Shown: positions 1-8,639 of the stretch, in pieces
Numbering within the stretch: position 1 is the stretch's first letter
Layout of the letters: the number at the start of each line of letters is the position of its first letter
Assembly (NCBI GenBank): GCA_903869185.1
Contig: CAIPYC010000038.1
Span: forward strand, 1 to 39,164
Origin: an uncultured cyanobacterium
GTDB taxonomy: Bacteria; Cyanobacteriota; Cyanobacteriia; Cyanobacteriales; Microcystaceae
Length of the DNA: 39,164 nt
Reading direction: 5' to 3'
Notes under the pieces: model-generated
Told to the model about the DNA's origin: nothing
What the model saw: only the letters and a program-made list of their open reading frames with translations
Databases searched by the model: none
Made by a program: the position numbers and the translations under genes

Positions 1-153
1 CTCAAATAGAGCATTCTAGGCACCGCAGCCCTGTTAATTTCTGTGTAAATCTCATCTGTGGATTAATCGCCTACTGCCATCAGCCCAAAAAACCTTCTCT
101 TGACTTGTAACTGTACTGTCTTTTTTCTCCTTCTTATCCCGAATTGACGTTAT

Positions 154-795
154 TTACTTAGCTTTCTTCTTTTTAAGTCCTGTTGAGGTAGCTCCAAAGA
201 GCGCTAGTCCTGTTGTTGCTCCCAGGATGTTTAGAGGTTCTGGGACTGAAGATGTAATTACAGTTGAAGTACCTGTAAGATAAACGTCAAATGTTGTGTA
301 GGCAGTACTCATCCCTTGCATGACAAGCTGATTGGTTCCGTTATACACTGCAGTCTGACAAAGTACTGGACAACGAGCAGACTCACTAGCGGGGTTACCA
401 GATGCGTCAGCAGTATATAAATAGGCATCAAAAACCACTAAATCAGTACTCCAGCTGTATGTCAAATAATTAAACGAGATACTATCTAATAACTTTCCTG
501 TTACTGGGTCTAGCACATCTAAACCTCTATTGTTACCACCAAAGCTGGCGAAATCCCCACCAGCAAATATTAAACGAATTTCCCATTTATTAGGATCAAT
601 AGAAGTTACTGTAGAAGGACCCCCAAGAGCACTCGGGTTGTTCTCTCCAAAGAAAAAGGGATCAGCTGATGAAAGAGTGGGTTTACCATTAACTTGAGAA
701 GCATCAATTAACACGGCAGCGAAGCTAGTTCGGGGAATCATGATCCATAAACCCAATGTTAATCCTGACACTAACGCAATTTTGTTAAAGTTCAT
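154..795 (-). CDS. PEP-CTERM sorted exported protein of unknown function
   Basis: Exported protein of 213 residues. An N-terminal hydrophobic segment (about residues 7-20) ends in an SFAA-like cleavage site near residues 24-27. The C-terminus has the tripartite exosortase signal: VPEP at 184-187, a hydrophobic helix (about 188-206) and a basic tail KKKKAK. By family knowledge such proteins are cleaved and sorted to the cell surface or extracellular matrix by an exosortase, which is not encoded in this window. The middle (30-180) is rich in Gly, Ser, Thr and Asn and contains two Cys (142 and 146) in an RCPVLC context; no named domain is recognised. The gene stands alone behind a very AT-rich upstream region (796-960). 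Substrate and partner are unknown. Confidence 0.85.
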   Translation of the reverse strand: MNFNKIALVSGLTLGLWIMIPRTSFAAVLIDASQVNGKPTLSSADPFFFGENNPSALGGPSTVTSIDPNKWEIRLIFAGGDFASFGGNNRGLDVLDPVTGKLLDSISFNYLTYSWSTDLVVFDAYLYTADASGNPASESARCPVLCQTAVYNGTNQLVMQGMSTAYTTFDVYLTGTSTVITSSVPEPLNILGATTGLALFGATSTGLKKKKAK

Positions 796-984
796 AAAAA
801 TCTCACAAAGATAAATATTAAAAGAACATGTTAAAGTACAGCTTCTTTTCCTTTATCGTCATTTATCAAAATTTGAATTGATGTATAATTTATTTGAATT
901 GTATATTGTTATTACAAATATTTATAATCGAATTTACAGCATGTTGTGAAACCAAAAAACACAAAATTTCAAGAACCAATCAGA
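796..984. other. AT-rich upstream region of the PEP-CTERM gene
   Basis: This is non-coding sequence upstream of the minus-strand PEP-CTERM gene. It is strongly AT-rich and contains two copies of TTTGAATTG about 20 bases apart (around 871-900). No clear -35/-10 pair or known operator could be assigned. It ends at the decayed transposase fragment that begins at 985. Confidence 0.4.
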
Positions 985-1221
985 CTAGGACGTACAATAA
1001 CAACAATGAGCAAACCAGTTGCGGAAATGTAATAGATAGCTAATTAAGATTGCTAGATCAATCAGTTTATTAATTGTGTTTTGAGATTTGGGTGCAAAGC
1101 GCCGCAGAAAAGACTTTAGTTGGGACCAGAGATGTTCCGAGTGGTCATGCCACGAGAGGATTGTAAAATAAATTGTGTCAAGGGTCGAGAGAAGTTGTAA
1201 TTTACCTGTAGGGGTGACAAG
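985..1221 (-). pseudogene. Remnant of an IS630-type transposase (C-terminal part)
   Basis: On the minus strand an open stretch of 78 codons with no Met ends in TAG at 985-987. Its translation carries EHLWSQLKSFLRRF, an Ile/Leu-rich helix, and ends FRNWFAHCCYCTS. This matches the C-terminal layout of IS630-superfamily DDE transposases: the (N)PIEHLWSxLK catalytic-Glu region, then a WFxxCxYC tail. Codons upstream of EHLW (about 1132-1221) no longer resemble a transposase and a stop lies at 1222-1224, so the N-terminal two thirds is missing. No inverted repeats were recognised. The family call rests on motif recall, not alignment. Confidence 0.55.
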
Positions 1222-1263
1222 TTAGTTAGAAGCATTGTCTAGTAAAGATTATAATGGTTTGAT

Positions 1264-1315
1264 TAAAAAAAAGATAGCTTGCCAGCTAATACTGATGAGC
1301 TATCTAGTTCTTACG
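1264..1315 (-). terminator. Rho-independent terminator of the pheS-recN operon
   Basis: A perfect 8-bp inverted repeat (AGATAGCT at 1272-1279, AGCTATCT at 1308-1315) encloses an 18-base loop. Read on the minus strand, the hairpin is followed at once by a run of eight T (complement of the A run at 1265-1272). It lies about 70 bases after the recN stop, in the right orientation to end that transcript. Confidence 0.85.
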
Positions 1316-1385
1316 CACATTACCTGATTTTTTAGCTCTCTGCCAAAAACTTCCACTTTTTTTAAGCCTGAGTAGTTACTAAAAA

Positions 1386-3107
1386 CTAATTCTCCAGAGA
1401 GCGAAATTTGGCAGCTTTTTTCAAGAGAGATTGGGCGAAAGCTACCGCATCTTGAGCGCAATGTCCGCCGGCAAGTTGAGCGAGCTCCTGGGTTCTATGT
1501 TGATAGTTTATCAATTTATCTACCCTAACTACAGTTCGCTCTTGTTGATCTTCTTGAATAATGTTTTTGGAAACGCGAAAATGAACATCAGCTAAAGCCG
1601 CAATTATGGGTTGGTGAGTGACGCAGAGAACTTGATATTTTTGGGCAAGTTGGTGTAACTTGAGTGAAATCGCCTGGGACACATTACCTGAGACACCGGC
1701 ATCAATCTCATCAAAAATCAGAGTACAATATTGTTTTTGATATTGAGCAAAACAAGCCTTTAAAGCTAGCAGAAAACGACTCATTTCCCCACCAGAAGCT
1801 ATCAGGGATAATGGTTGAATCTTTTCTCCAGCATTGGGACTGAAATAAAATTCTATCTCCTCAGCTCCTAAAGCCCCTAGAGCGCATTGGGAAAACTGAC
1901 AGGCAAAGATCACTTTTTCCATAGCCAATGGTTTTAATTCCCTCATGAGATCACGTTCTAGTTTGCCGGCAGTGTCTTTTCTCAGTTTGGATAGCTTTTG
2001 ACATTGGTCTTGCAGAAAAATATAGGACTTTTTTTCGAGATCTTCTAGTTCAGACTGTGAGTGACCTTTGCCAGTTAAAGATTCTAACTCTTCTTGCAGG
2101 GATTGATATTTAGTAATCGTTTCAGCCAGGCTGGGGCCATATTTCCGGCATATACGCTTGAGTAACCTGATTCTCTCTTCAACTTCTTCGAGATGATTTG
2201 GATCTGCCTCCAGGCGATCGCCATAGGCATAAACCAGATTACTGACTTCTACTGTCAGATTTAAGGCAGAGGAGATCAATTCTGTTAAAGATTCGAGATC
2301 AGGATCATATTTGACCATTTCCTGCAGCAGAGAATTAGCTTGACCAAGTAAATCGGTGACAGCCTGTTGCCCTTGATCGTTTTGATAGAGGATTTGGTAA
2401 GCCTGATAGCTAAGCTGCTGGAGCTCTACTACATGGGATAGACGCTCACTGTCTTGTTCTAATAGTTCAAGTTCATCAGGTTGGGATAAATTAGCCAACT
2501 TGAGCTCTTCTGATTGAAATTTAACCAGATCCAGTCGCTGAAGTAGATCCTTTTGCGATTGTAGATGAAAATCCAGTTCATTTTTGGCCTTTTGGTATTG
2601 TTGATAGGCAGTAGTAACAGCCGCGCGAGCATCAGCAACCGGCGGACCTCCATAGAAATCGAGTAGATCTCTTTGCCGCTGATTGTTGGTCAATTGAATC
2701 GTTTGTCCCTGAGCGGTAATCTCAATCAGATGATCTCGAAGAATTTTTAGAGACTGCAGATTGACCAGGACTCCATTGATCCTAGAGCGTGACTTGAATG
2801 AGGTACCTGAAATATTGAACTCACGGGTGCAAATGAGATAACCTTCCTCTATTGGTTCAATCTTCTCGGCTAATAGATACTGCTCTACCACCGAAGAAAG
2901 CCTGAAAGTCGCCTCGATACAACCTTGACTGGTTCCCTGGCGGAGAAAGCGTGAGTTGATCTTACCGCCAAGAACTAGATCAATAGCATCTAGAATGATC
3001 GATTTACCAGCTCCTGTTTCTCCAGTCAAAACATTTAGACCAGCATTAAATTCTATTTCCAAGTCATCGACTAGAGCAAAATTTTTGATCTTCAGTAGAG
3101 CTAGCAT
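1386..3107 (-). CDS. recN: DNA repair protein RecN
   Basis: SMC-like ATPase of 573 residues that acts in recombinational repair of double-strand breaks in the cytoplasm. The N-terminal half-ATPase has Walker A GETGAGKS (29-36). Long coiled-coil arms rich in Gln, Glu and Leu fill about residues 150-385. The C-terminal half carries the ABC signature ASGGEMSRF and Walker B LIFDEIDAGVSG, followed by the CVTHQP switch region. Length fits the family (about 550-590). The start ATG lies 5 bases after the pheS stop, so the two genes are very probably co-transcribed, ending at the terminator at 1264-1315. The gene appears intact. Confidence 0.96.
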   Translation of the reverse strand: MLALLKIKNFALVDDLEIEFNAGLNVLTGETGAGKSIILDAIDLVLGGKINSRFLRQGTSQGCIEATFRLSSVVEQYLLAEKIEPIEEGYLICTREFNISGTSFKSRSRINGVLVNLQSLKILRDHLIEITAQGQTIQLTNNQRQRDLLDFYGGPPVADARAAVTTAYQQYQKAKNELDFHLQSQKDLLQRLDLVKFQSEELKLANLSQPDELELLEQDSERLSHVVELQQLSYQAYQILYQNDQGQQAVTDLLGQANSLLQEMVKYDPDLESLTELISSALNLTVEVSNLVYAYGDRLEADPNHLEEVEERIRLLKRICRKYGPSLAETITKYQSLQEELESLTGKGHSQSELEDLEKKSYIFLQDQCQKLSKLRKDTAGKLERDLMRELKPLAMEKVIFACQFSQCALGALGAEEIEFYFSPNAGEKIQPLSLIASGGEMSRFLLALKACFAQYQKQYCTLIFDEIDAGVSGNVSQAISLKLHQLAQKYQVLCVTHQPIIAALADVHFRVSKNIIQEDQQERTVVRVDKLINYQHRTQELAQLAGGHCAQDAVAFAQSLLKKAAKFRSLEN

Positions 3108-3112
3108 TGATC

Positions 3113-4117
3113 CTAAAACTGCCTCAGAAAACGCAGATCGCTATTGTAAAGACGACGGATATCATCAATCTGATGCAGGACCATCGCAAAACGTTCTACA
3201 CCAAAACCTGCAGCAAAGCCAGTATAGATCTCCGGATCATAGCCAACAGCTTCTAAAACGCTAGGATCAACCATACCACAGCCCAAGACCTCTAGCCATT
3301 CACCTTTCCACTCGATATCTACTTCAGCACTAGGCTCGGTAAACGGGAAATAACTGGCTCTAAAGCGCACTGGCAAATCAGATCCAAATATTTCCGACAG
3401 GAAGACCTTGATTGTTCCTCGCAAATCCGCAAAAGTCACCCCCTGATCTACCAGGAGAATCTCTACTTGATGAAAAACAGCAGAATGAGTAGCATCGACT
3501 GTATCACGACGATAGACTCTTCCAGGGGCAACAATCCTGATGGGGGGCTGGTGCTTTTCCATATAGCGAATCTGTACAGGAGAAGTATGTGTTCTCAAAA
3601 GACGCCCATCGCTAAAGAAAAAAGTATCCTGCATATCGCGAGCCGGATGATCCTCAGGGATATTGAGCGCTGCAAAATTGTAGTAATCTGTCTCCACCTG
3701 AGGGCCGGAGGCAACTGAATAACCCAAGCCAACGAAGATATCCAGGATTCTATCTATCATCTGGTTGAGGGGATGGATATGTCCAAGTGGACGAGATACC
3801 CCAGGCATAGTCACATCAAGGGTTTCTGCAAGAAGCTGGGACTCTATCTGTTGGCTTTGCAAATGCTCGAGGCGTTGATTTAAAAGGGACTCTAGGGTAT
3901 CCTTAACATCATTGGCTGTCTGTCCAATGTGTGGACGATCCTCATTGCTGATTTTTCCCATATTGCGCAGGATTTGGGAAAGCTGTCCCTTCTTACCAAG
4001 ATAAAATACACGCAACCTTTCTAGTTCATCTAGAGTTTTAGTTTGAGATACTATGGACTGGGCATCCCGACTTAAAGTAGTTAATTCTGCTTCAATTTGT
4101 TCAAAAGTGGTCGTCAT
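3113..4117 (-). CDS. pheS: Phenylalanyl-tRNA synthetase alpha subunit
   Basis: Catalytic subunit of the (alpha-beta)2 phenylalanine-tRNA ligase, which charges tRNA-Phe in the cytoplasm. At 334 residues it has the standard bacterial length: an N-terminal coiled-coil tRNA-binding arm (about 1-85), then the class II core. Visible core motifs are [10 protein letters not shown] (motif 1 region), [11 protein letters not shown] and [20 protein letters not shown] (motif 2), and [18 protein letters not shown] (motif 3, close to the C-terminus). The beta subunit pheT is not in the window, which is common in cyanobacteria. The gene is upstream of recN in one transcription unit and divergent from surE. 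Nothing odd was seen. Confidence 0.97.
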   Translation of the reverse strand: MTTTFEQIEAELTTLSRDAQSIVSQTKTLDELERLRVFYLGKKGQLSQILRNMGKISNEDRPHIGQTANDVKDTLESLLNQRLEHLQSQQIESQLLAETLDVTMPGVSRPLGHIHPLNQMIDRILDIFVGLGYSVASGPQVETDYYNFAALNIPEDHPARDMQDTFFFSDGRLLRTHTSPVQIRYMEKHQPPIRIVAPGRVYRRDTVDATHSAVFHQVEILLVDQGVTFADLRGTIKVFLSEIFGSDLPVRFRASYFPFTEPSAEVDIEWKGEWLEVLGCGMVDPSVLEAVGYDPEIYTGFAAGFGVERFAMVLHQIDDIRRLYNSDLRFLRQF

Positions 4118-4204
4118 ATTAATTCTTAATATCGAATATCGGGTCTCTTAAGTCTGCTGAAATCTCCAGAAAACAACAGAAATTTTACTTTTTTGATGCC
4201 AGTT

Positions 4205-5017
4205 ATGTCTAACACACCATCTACTATCAATATTTTAATCAGTAATGATGACGGAATTTTCGCTCTAGGAGTAAGAACCCTGGCCAATACACTTGTTGAT
4301 GCTGGCTTTGAAGTGACTGTAGTCTGCCCAGATAGAGAGCGCTCGGCTGCTGGACATGGGCTGACTATCCACACTCCCATTAGGGCCCAAATGGTTTCTT
4401 CAATTTTTGATCCTAGGGTGCGAGCCTGGTCGTGCTCGGGTACTCCAGCTGACTGTGTTAAATTTGCCTTGAGCGCTGTCGTTTCCAGTCGGCCTGATTT
4501 TGTCTTAGCTGGTATCAACCACGGCGGCAACCTAGGAACTGATGTTCTATATTCGGGCACTGTCTCGGCTGCGATGGAGGGATTGATTGATGGAATTCCC
4601 AGTATTGCCTTAAGCTTGAATAGCTTTAATGCGCTCAATTTCCAGCCTGCAGCCGACTGCGCGGTTAAATTGATCGAATACCTGCTCCAGTATCCTCTGG
4701 GAAAAAGCACCCTATTAAACGTCAATATTCCGGTAGCTGAAGTACTCAAGGGTTTTAAAATCACTAGACAGGGACTGCGCCGTTACATAGAAAACTTCCA
4801 AGAGCGTAAAGACCCAAGAGGCAAAACCTACTATTGGCTAGCAGGAGAAGTGGTTGAAGAAATCACTCAAGATTTCGATGAACTATCAGGAATTGATCTT
4901 CCTACAGATGTTGAGGCCATTCGCGAAAACTATGTCACTATAACTCCTTTGCATTATAACCTCACAGATATCTCCATCACTAAAGAGTTGCAAGGAATCA
5001 ATTCAGCTAATTTCTAG
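4205..5017 (+). CDS. surE: 5'/3'-nucleotidase SurE
   Basis: Metal-dependent survival protein of about 270 residues that removes phosphate from nucleoside monophosphates. The N-terminal ILISNDDGI supplies the Asp-Asp metal ligands. [31 protein letters not shown] and AAMEG are the other conserved blocks. Three in-frame starts exist: TTG at 4193, ATG at 4196 and ATG at 4205. I prefer 4205 because it places the NDDG motif at the usual distance from the N-terminus; none has a clear Shine-Dalgarno sequence. The gene is divergent from pheS (about 80 bases) and upstream of the DUF3727 gene. The long open frame antisense to it is not a gene. Confidence 0.95.
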   Translation: MSNTPSTINILISNDDGIFALGVRTLANTLVDAGFEVTVVCPDRERSAAGHGLTIHTPIRAQMVSSIFDPRVRAWSCSGTPADCVKFALSAVVSSRPDFVLAGINHGGNLGTDVLYSGTVSAAMEGLIDGIPSIALSLNSFNALNFQPAADCAVKLIEYLLQYPLGKSTLLNVNIPVAEVLKGFKITRQGLRRYIENFQERKDPRGKTYYWLAGEVVEEITQDFDELSGIDLPTDVEAIRENYVTITPLHYNLTDISITKELQGINSANF

Positions 5018-5079
5018 AGTTGTCATAAAACATGATATTCTATTCAAGCAACCGATAGGAAACAGCTTTGGTATGAACT

Positions 5080-5679
5080 ATGTCTCCTGAAAATTTTGAA
5101 AAAAACAATGATCCAAATAATTTAAAACGTATTGAGTTGATCGACGAGGAAGGAAGATCTCTCCCCTGTTACGTAGAAAAAGAGTTGGATGTCCATGATG
5201 ATCATTATCTATTGGTTAGTCCAGTAGATACTTCAATTCGGATTTTGGCCCTAGATGGCTCTGAAGAGGAAACTGATGATTCTGAATTAATACTCATCGA
5301 AGATCCCGAAGAAATTGATGATATTTTTGAAAACGCTAAAGCGGTTCTCAGTGAGTTGAATCTTCTACTTAAAAATACTGCCTACAGCTTAACAGTAGAA
5401 GGTGAAATCCCTCCTTTTGATGAGGATCAGGTAATCTCTCTGGAACTCGAAGAAGAAGATACCGAGGAAGAATCACTTGAACCAGAGGAGCTACAGTTTT
5501 TAACTAGCTTCTTTCATGGAAAGTACAAATACTCTATCTATACCCCCCTTGATCCTCTTCTTTACATCGTCAAGCAGAACCCAGCTGGTAAGATGCAGTT
5601 GATAGATCATGAAGATCCACAACTCAAGCCAATCATTGAGGCTTTTCTGTTTGCAGATCAAGATGAGGACGAAAACTAG
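5080..5679 (+). CDS. DUF3727 family acidic protein
   Basis: Protein of 199 residues typical of the DUF3727 family of cyanobacteria and plastids. It is very acidic, with runs such as EELEEEDTEEE in the middle. The N-terminal part (about 15-90) reads as a small beta domain (IELIDEEGRSLPCYVEKEL, then YLLVSPVDTSIRILAL). The C-terminal part (about 145-190) has the conserved FFHGKYKYSIYTPLDPLLY block. There is no signal peptide or membrane segment. Biochemical function is unknown. It lies 62 bases after surE on the same strand and may be co-transcribed with it, followed by a strong hairpin at 5688-5722. Confidence 0.85.
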   Translation: MSPENFEKNNDPNNLKRIELIDEEGRSLPCYVEKELDVHDDHYLLVSPVDTSIRILALDGSEEETDDSELILIEDPEEIDDIFENAKAVLSELNLLLKNTAYSLTVEGEIPPFDEDQVISLELEEEDTEEESLEPEELQFLTSFFHGKYKYSIYTPLDPLLYIVKQNPAGKMQLIDHEDPQLKPIIEAFLFADQDEDEN

Positions 5680-5687
5680 ACCAAACC

Positions 5688-5722
5688 AAGAAGGACTACC
5701 TTAGAAAAAGATAGTCCTTCTT
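5688..5722. terminator. Strong hairpin between the DUF3727 gene and tRNA-Leu
   Basis: A perfect 11-bp inverted repeat (AAGAAGGACTA at 5688-5698, TAGTCCTTCTT at 5712-5722) encloses a 13-base loop. It sits just after the DUF3727 stop and just beyond the 3' end of the minus-strand tRNA, so it could end transcripts from both sides. Neither side has a good T-run, so it may instead protect 3' ends or be a weak terminator. Confidence 0.6.
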
Positions 5723-5729
5723 GAGTTAA

Positions 5730-5810
5730 TGCGGATGGCGAGATTTGAACTCGCACAGCGTAAGCCACACGCACCTCAAGCGTGCGTGTCTACCATTCCA
5801 CCACATCCGC
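5730..5810 (-). tRNA. tRNA-Leu (anticodon GAG)
   Basis: Read on the minus strand, the acceptor stem GCGGATG pairs with CATCCGC and the discriminator is A. The D arm contains GGTAGAC. The anticodon stem CACGC/GCGTG closes the loop TTGAGGT, so the anticodon is GAG, which reads CUU and CUC. A long variable arm and the T arm (GTTCAAATC) confirm a type II leucine tRNA. CCA is not encoded. It lies about 53 bases downstream of the glutathione reductase gene on the same strand and may be processed from that transcript. Confidence 0.95.
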
Positions 5811-5862
5811 GCTTTTTTATTGAGGTTTCCCTACATTAGCATAGAGAATAAATCTTTGTCTA

Positions 5863-7206
5863 CTAGCGCATAGTGACAAATTCTTCTGCCGCACTAGGAT
5901 GTATTCCCACAGTCGCATCAAAATCAGCTTTAGTTGCTCCCATTTTGACAGCAATGGCAACCCCTTGAATGACCTCAGCTGCATGCTCACCAACCATATG
6001 AGCGCCCAAGACCCTGTCTGTACTAATCTGCACAACTAGCTTCATCATCGTTTTATCCTGCCCTCCACTAAGAGTATGGTAGAGTGGGCGAAATTTTACC
6101 CGATAGGTTTTAATATCTTCTTCGCCGTATTCTCGCTTAGCTTGTTCTTCACTGAGTCCCACTGTTGCCGCTTCTGGATGGGTAAAGATCGCAGAAGGGA
6201 CATTGGCATGACTCATCAAGCATGACTTGTTACCGTAAATCGTATCGGCCAGCGCGCGTCCCTCTCCAATAGCTACAGGAGTTAAATTGATACGATTTGT
6301 GCAATCGCCTACTGCGTAGATATTGGGTTGAGATGTCTGGCTTTCTGCATTGACAACTATTGAACCTTTATTGGTATCAATTCCCGCCACATCCAAGCCA
6401 AGATCGTCAATATTGGGAACCCTTCCAGTAGCAGCAAGCGCAATGGTATCTGTTAAAAACAATTCATCTGATTCAAGTATGATTTTTAATCCATTTTCAG
6501 TTTTTTCAATAGATTTAGGATGGCTGTTGGGGAGAATTTTTATGCCATGTTCGAGCATGCCTTCTTGTATTGCGCTGCGGAGATCTTCATCAAATCCAGC
6601 TAGGATTTTATCCTTACGGATAATCTGAACGACTTGGGTGCCTAGTCCATGGAAGATACAAGCAAACTCTGAACCTATATAACCACCACCAAGGATCACA
6701 ATGCTTTTGGGCTGTTCTGGCAGGGTAAAGAGATCATCGGAAACCAGGGCATATTCTATCCCGGGGATATTGGGCTTGATTGGACGACCACCTACTGCTA
6801 TCAAGATACGCTCTGCCGTAATTTTTTCGCCATCGACCTCAATGATGTGAGAATCCAAAAAGCGGGCTCTTGCGGGGAAAATGGTCACCTTGGAATTGTC
6901 GATCATTTTTCGATAAATACCATTGAGACGACTAACTTCCTGATTGACTGCATTTACCATGTGTTGCCAATTTAGGCTACTATAAACAGGGCTCCATCCG
7001 TAGCCTTGAGACTGTTTGAAGATCTCAGGAAAACTGGATCCATAGACCATCAGTTTTTTAGGAATACAACCACGATTGACACAGGTTCCCCCCAGTTTTC
7101 CCATTTCAGCCAAGGCCACTTTGGCCCCATATTCAGCGGCTCGTCTGGCCGTAGCTATGCCTCCTGAACCTCCTCCGATAACAAATAGATCAAAGTCACT
7201 ACTCAT
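5863..7206 (-). CDS. gor: Glutathione-disulfide reductase
   Basis: FAD-dependent class I pyridine nucleotide-disulfide oxidoreductase of 447 residues that reduces oxidised glutathione with NADPH. The FAD-binding GGGSGG motif lies near the N-terminus and the redox pair is CVNRGC (Cys42 and Cys47 counted from this start). The NADPH-binding Rossmann motif is GGGYIGSEFA, the second FAD contact is YAVGD, and the C-terminal active-site His is in GIHPSAAEEFVTMR. An in-frame ATG eight codons upstream (7230) is possible, but the chosen start puts the FAD motif at the normal distance. It is divergent from dacB (44 bases) and lies upstream of tRNA-Leu. Confidence 0.94.
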   Translation of the reverse strand: MSSDFDLFVIGGGSGGIATARRAAEYGAKVALAEMGKLGGTCVNRGCIPKKLMVYGSSFPEIFKQSQGYGWSPVYSSLNWQHMVNAVNQEVSRLNGIYRKMIDNSKVTIFPARARFLDSHIIEVDGEKITAERILIAVGGRPIKPNIPGIEYALVSDDLFTLPEQPKSIVILGGGYIGSEFACIFHGLGTQVVQIIRKDKILAGFDEDLRSAIQEGMLEHGIKILPNSHPKSIEKTENGLKIILESDELFLTDTIALAATGRVPNIDDLGLDVAGIDTNKGSIVVNAESQTSQPNIYAVGDCTNRINLTPVAIGEGRALADTIYGNKSCLMSHANVPSAIFTHPEAATVGLSEEQAKREYGEEDIKTYRVKFRPLYHTLSGGQDKTMMKLVVQISTDRVLGAHMVGEHAAEVIQGVAIAVKMGATKADFDATVGIHPSAAEEFVTMR

Positions 7207-7250
7207 AGCCCAAAAACCCCCAAATAACAAGTATAGTAATTTGTTTTTCC

Positions 7251-8639
7251 ATGCCTAAAACCATCTGGAAATCAAACAAAAAGGTAAATTTAATATTTTT
7301 GTCCCTTTCTTTGATCTATCTTACTACTCTAATTCTTCCTCAGTGGTCAAAAGCCTCTCTTCCTCTGTGTCGATTAGATCTATCCAAATCCTTGAATTCT
7401 ATTTTGAATAAAGAACCTCTCTCGCATGCTCATGTAGGAATTTCTCTGCAAACTTTAGCTTCAAAGGATTCTCTTTTTGAGCTAAATTCTGATAGCTATT
7501 TTACTCCGGCTTCTAATGCCAAGATTTTCACAACAGCAGCAGCGCTACGTTTTTTGGGCGAGAATTTTACCTTTTCTACTGATTTTTTCTTCGATGGTCG
7601 AAATTTGATAGTAGTTGGTGGAGGCGATCCGGGACTAAGTACAGCAAATCTGATGACTGCGGCCACAATGCTAAGACAAAGCGGGATCACAAAGATCAAT
7701 AAATTAATGATTTTACTTGAGGATAATCTCAGCCATTCTGCAAACACTTGGCAATGGGGAGACTTGGTTTTTGACTATGCCGCTTTGCCAGGAACAATCA
7801 ACTTCAATCAGAATGCTTTTGGCTTAACCCTCACCCCGACCAAGGTAGGACAACTTGTAGATTTGAGTTTTTCTGATCCCAGATTGGCCGCTTTTTTGCA
7901 AATCAACAATATGGTGCGCAGTGAACGAGATAATGGTTCGGTTGAAGTCATTGGCAATTTGAAAAGTAATAGTATCGAACTAAGAGGCAGTATTAATCAA
8001 CCCATCACCTTAGGGCTAACTATCCCATTGATTGAAGATTATTTTTTAGACTCATTTGCCCAAATCCTAAAAGAAACAGGGATCAGTGTTGCTAAAGTCT
8101 CTAAAACTGATACTATGCCTGTGGGATATCATAAAATCGCCCAATTTCACTCACCTCCTCTTTCGGAAATCATCAAAACCATCAACCAAGATAGTAATAA
8201 TTTCTACGCCGAGGCTCTGTTTAATTTACTCAAGAGCAAATCCGGCTCAATTAAAGAGAGCTTAAGGATCAAAGCAGATAGTTTTTTTCTAATTGATGGC
8301 TCTGGCCTTTCTCGTGAGGATCTAGCAAGTCCTAGATCTATTGTGGAGACTCTTAGGATGGTCGCAGAGAGCAAACAATCTGCAATCTATAAGAATTCTT
8401 TAGCTCTTGCCGGTCAAAGTGGAACTTTGCGTAATCGATTCAAAGGCACAGCGATTGAAGGAAAATTATGGGCAAAAAGCGGGACTCTCACAGGTGTATC
8501 GGCTTTATCTGGTTACCTGAATCCTCCTAATTATCAGCCTCTGGTCTTCAGTATTTTGGTCAATCAGAGTCCTTCCCCTAATTTACGTCAGACAATCGAT
8601 GAAATCATTCAATTGTTTAGCCAGCTTAGCCCATGTTAA
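7251..8639 (+). CDS. dacB: D-alanyl-D-alanine carboxypeptidase/endopeptidase (PBP4 type)
   Basis: Class C low-molecular-weight penicillin-binding protein of 462 residues that trims or cleaves peptide cross-links of peptidoglycan in the periplasm. A basic N-terminus and hydrophobic stretch (about 12-30) form a signal peptide or anchor. The serine active site shows SNAK (Ser88, Lys91), then QDSNNFYAE (SxN motif) and KSGTLTG (KTG motif). The 130-residue insertion between the first two motifs is typical of PBP4 enzymes. Its stop codon region overlaps the rsmB start by 7 bases, so translation of the two is probably coupled. Divergent from gor. Confidence 0.93.
   Translation: MPKTIWKSNKKVNLIFLSLSLIYLTTLILPQWSKASLPLCRLDLSKSLNSILNKEPLSHAHVGISLQTLASKDSLFELNSDSYFTPASNAKIFTTAAALRFLGENFTFSTDFFFDGRNLIVVGGGDPGLSTANLMTAATMLRQSGITKINKLMILLEDNLSHSANTWQWGDLVFDYAALPGTINFNQNAFGLTLTPTKVGQLVDLSFSDPRLAAFLQINNMVRSERDNGSVEVIGNLKSNSIELRGSINQPITLGLTIPLIEDYFLDSFAQILKETGISVAKVSKTDTMPVGYHKIAQFHSPPLSEIIKTINQDSNNFYAEALFNLLKSKSGSIKESLRIKADSFFLIDGSGLSREDLASPRSIVETLRMVAESKQSAIYKNSLALAGQSGTLRNRFKGTAIEGKLWAKSGTLTGVSALSGYLNPPNYQPLVFSILVNQSPSPNLRQTIDEIIQLFSQLSPC

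Noticed and set aside
1-153. Possible gene or RNA at the left edge
   Set aside because: No open frame with a start, no tRNA arms and no clear hairpin; too short to interpret.
4126-4764. Long open frame (212 codons) on the minus strand across surE
   Set aside because: It lies wholly antisense to a well-conserved surE, has no family features and reads as composition-driven shadow coding.
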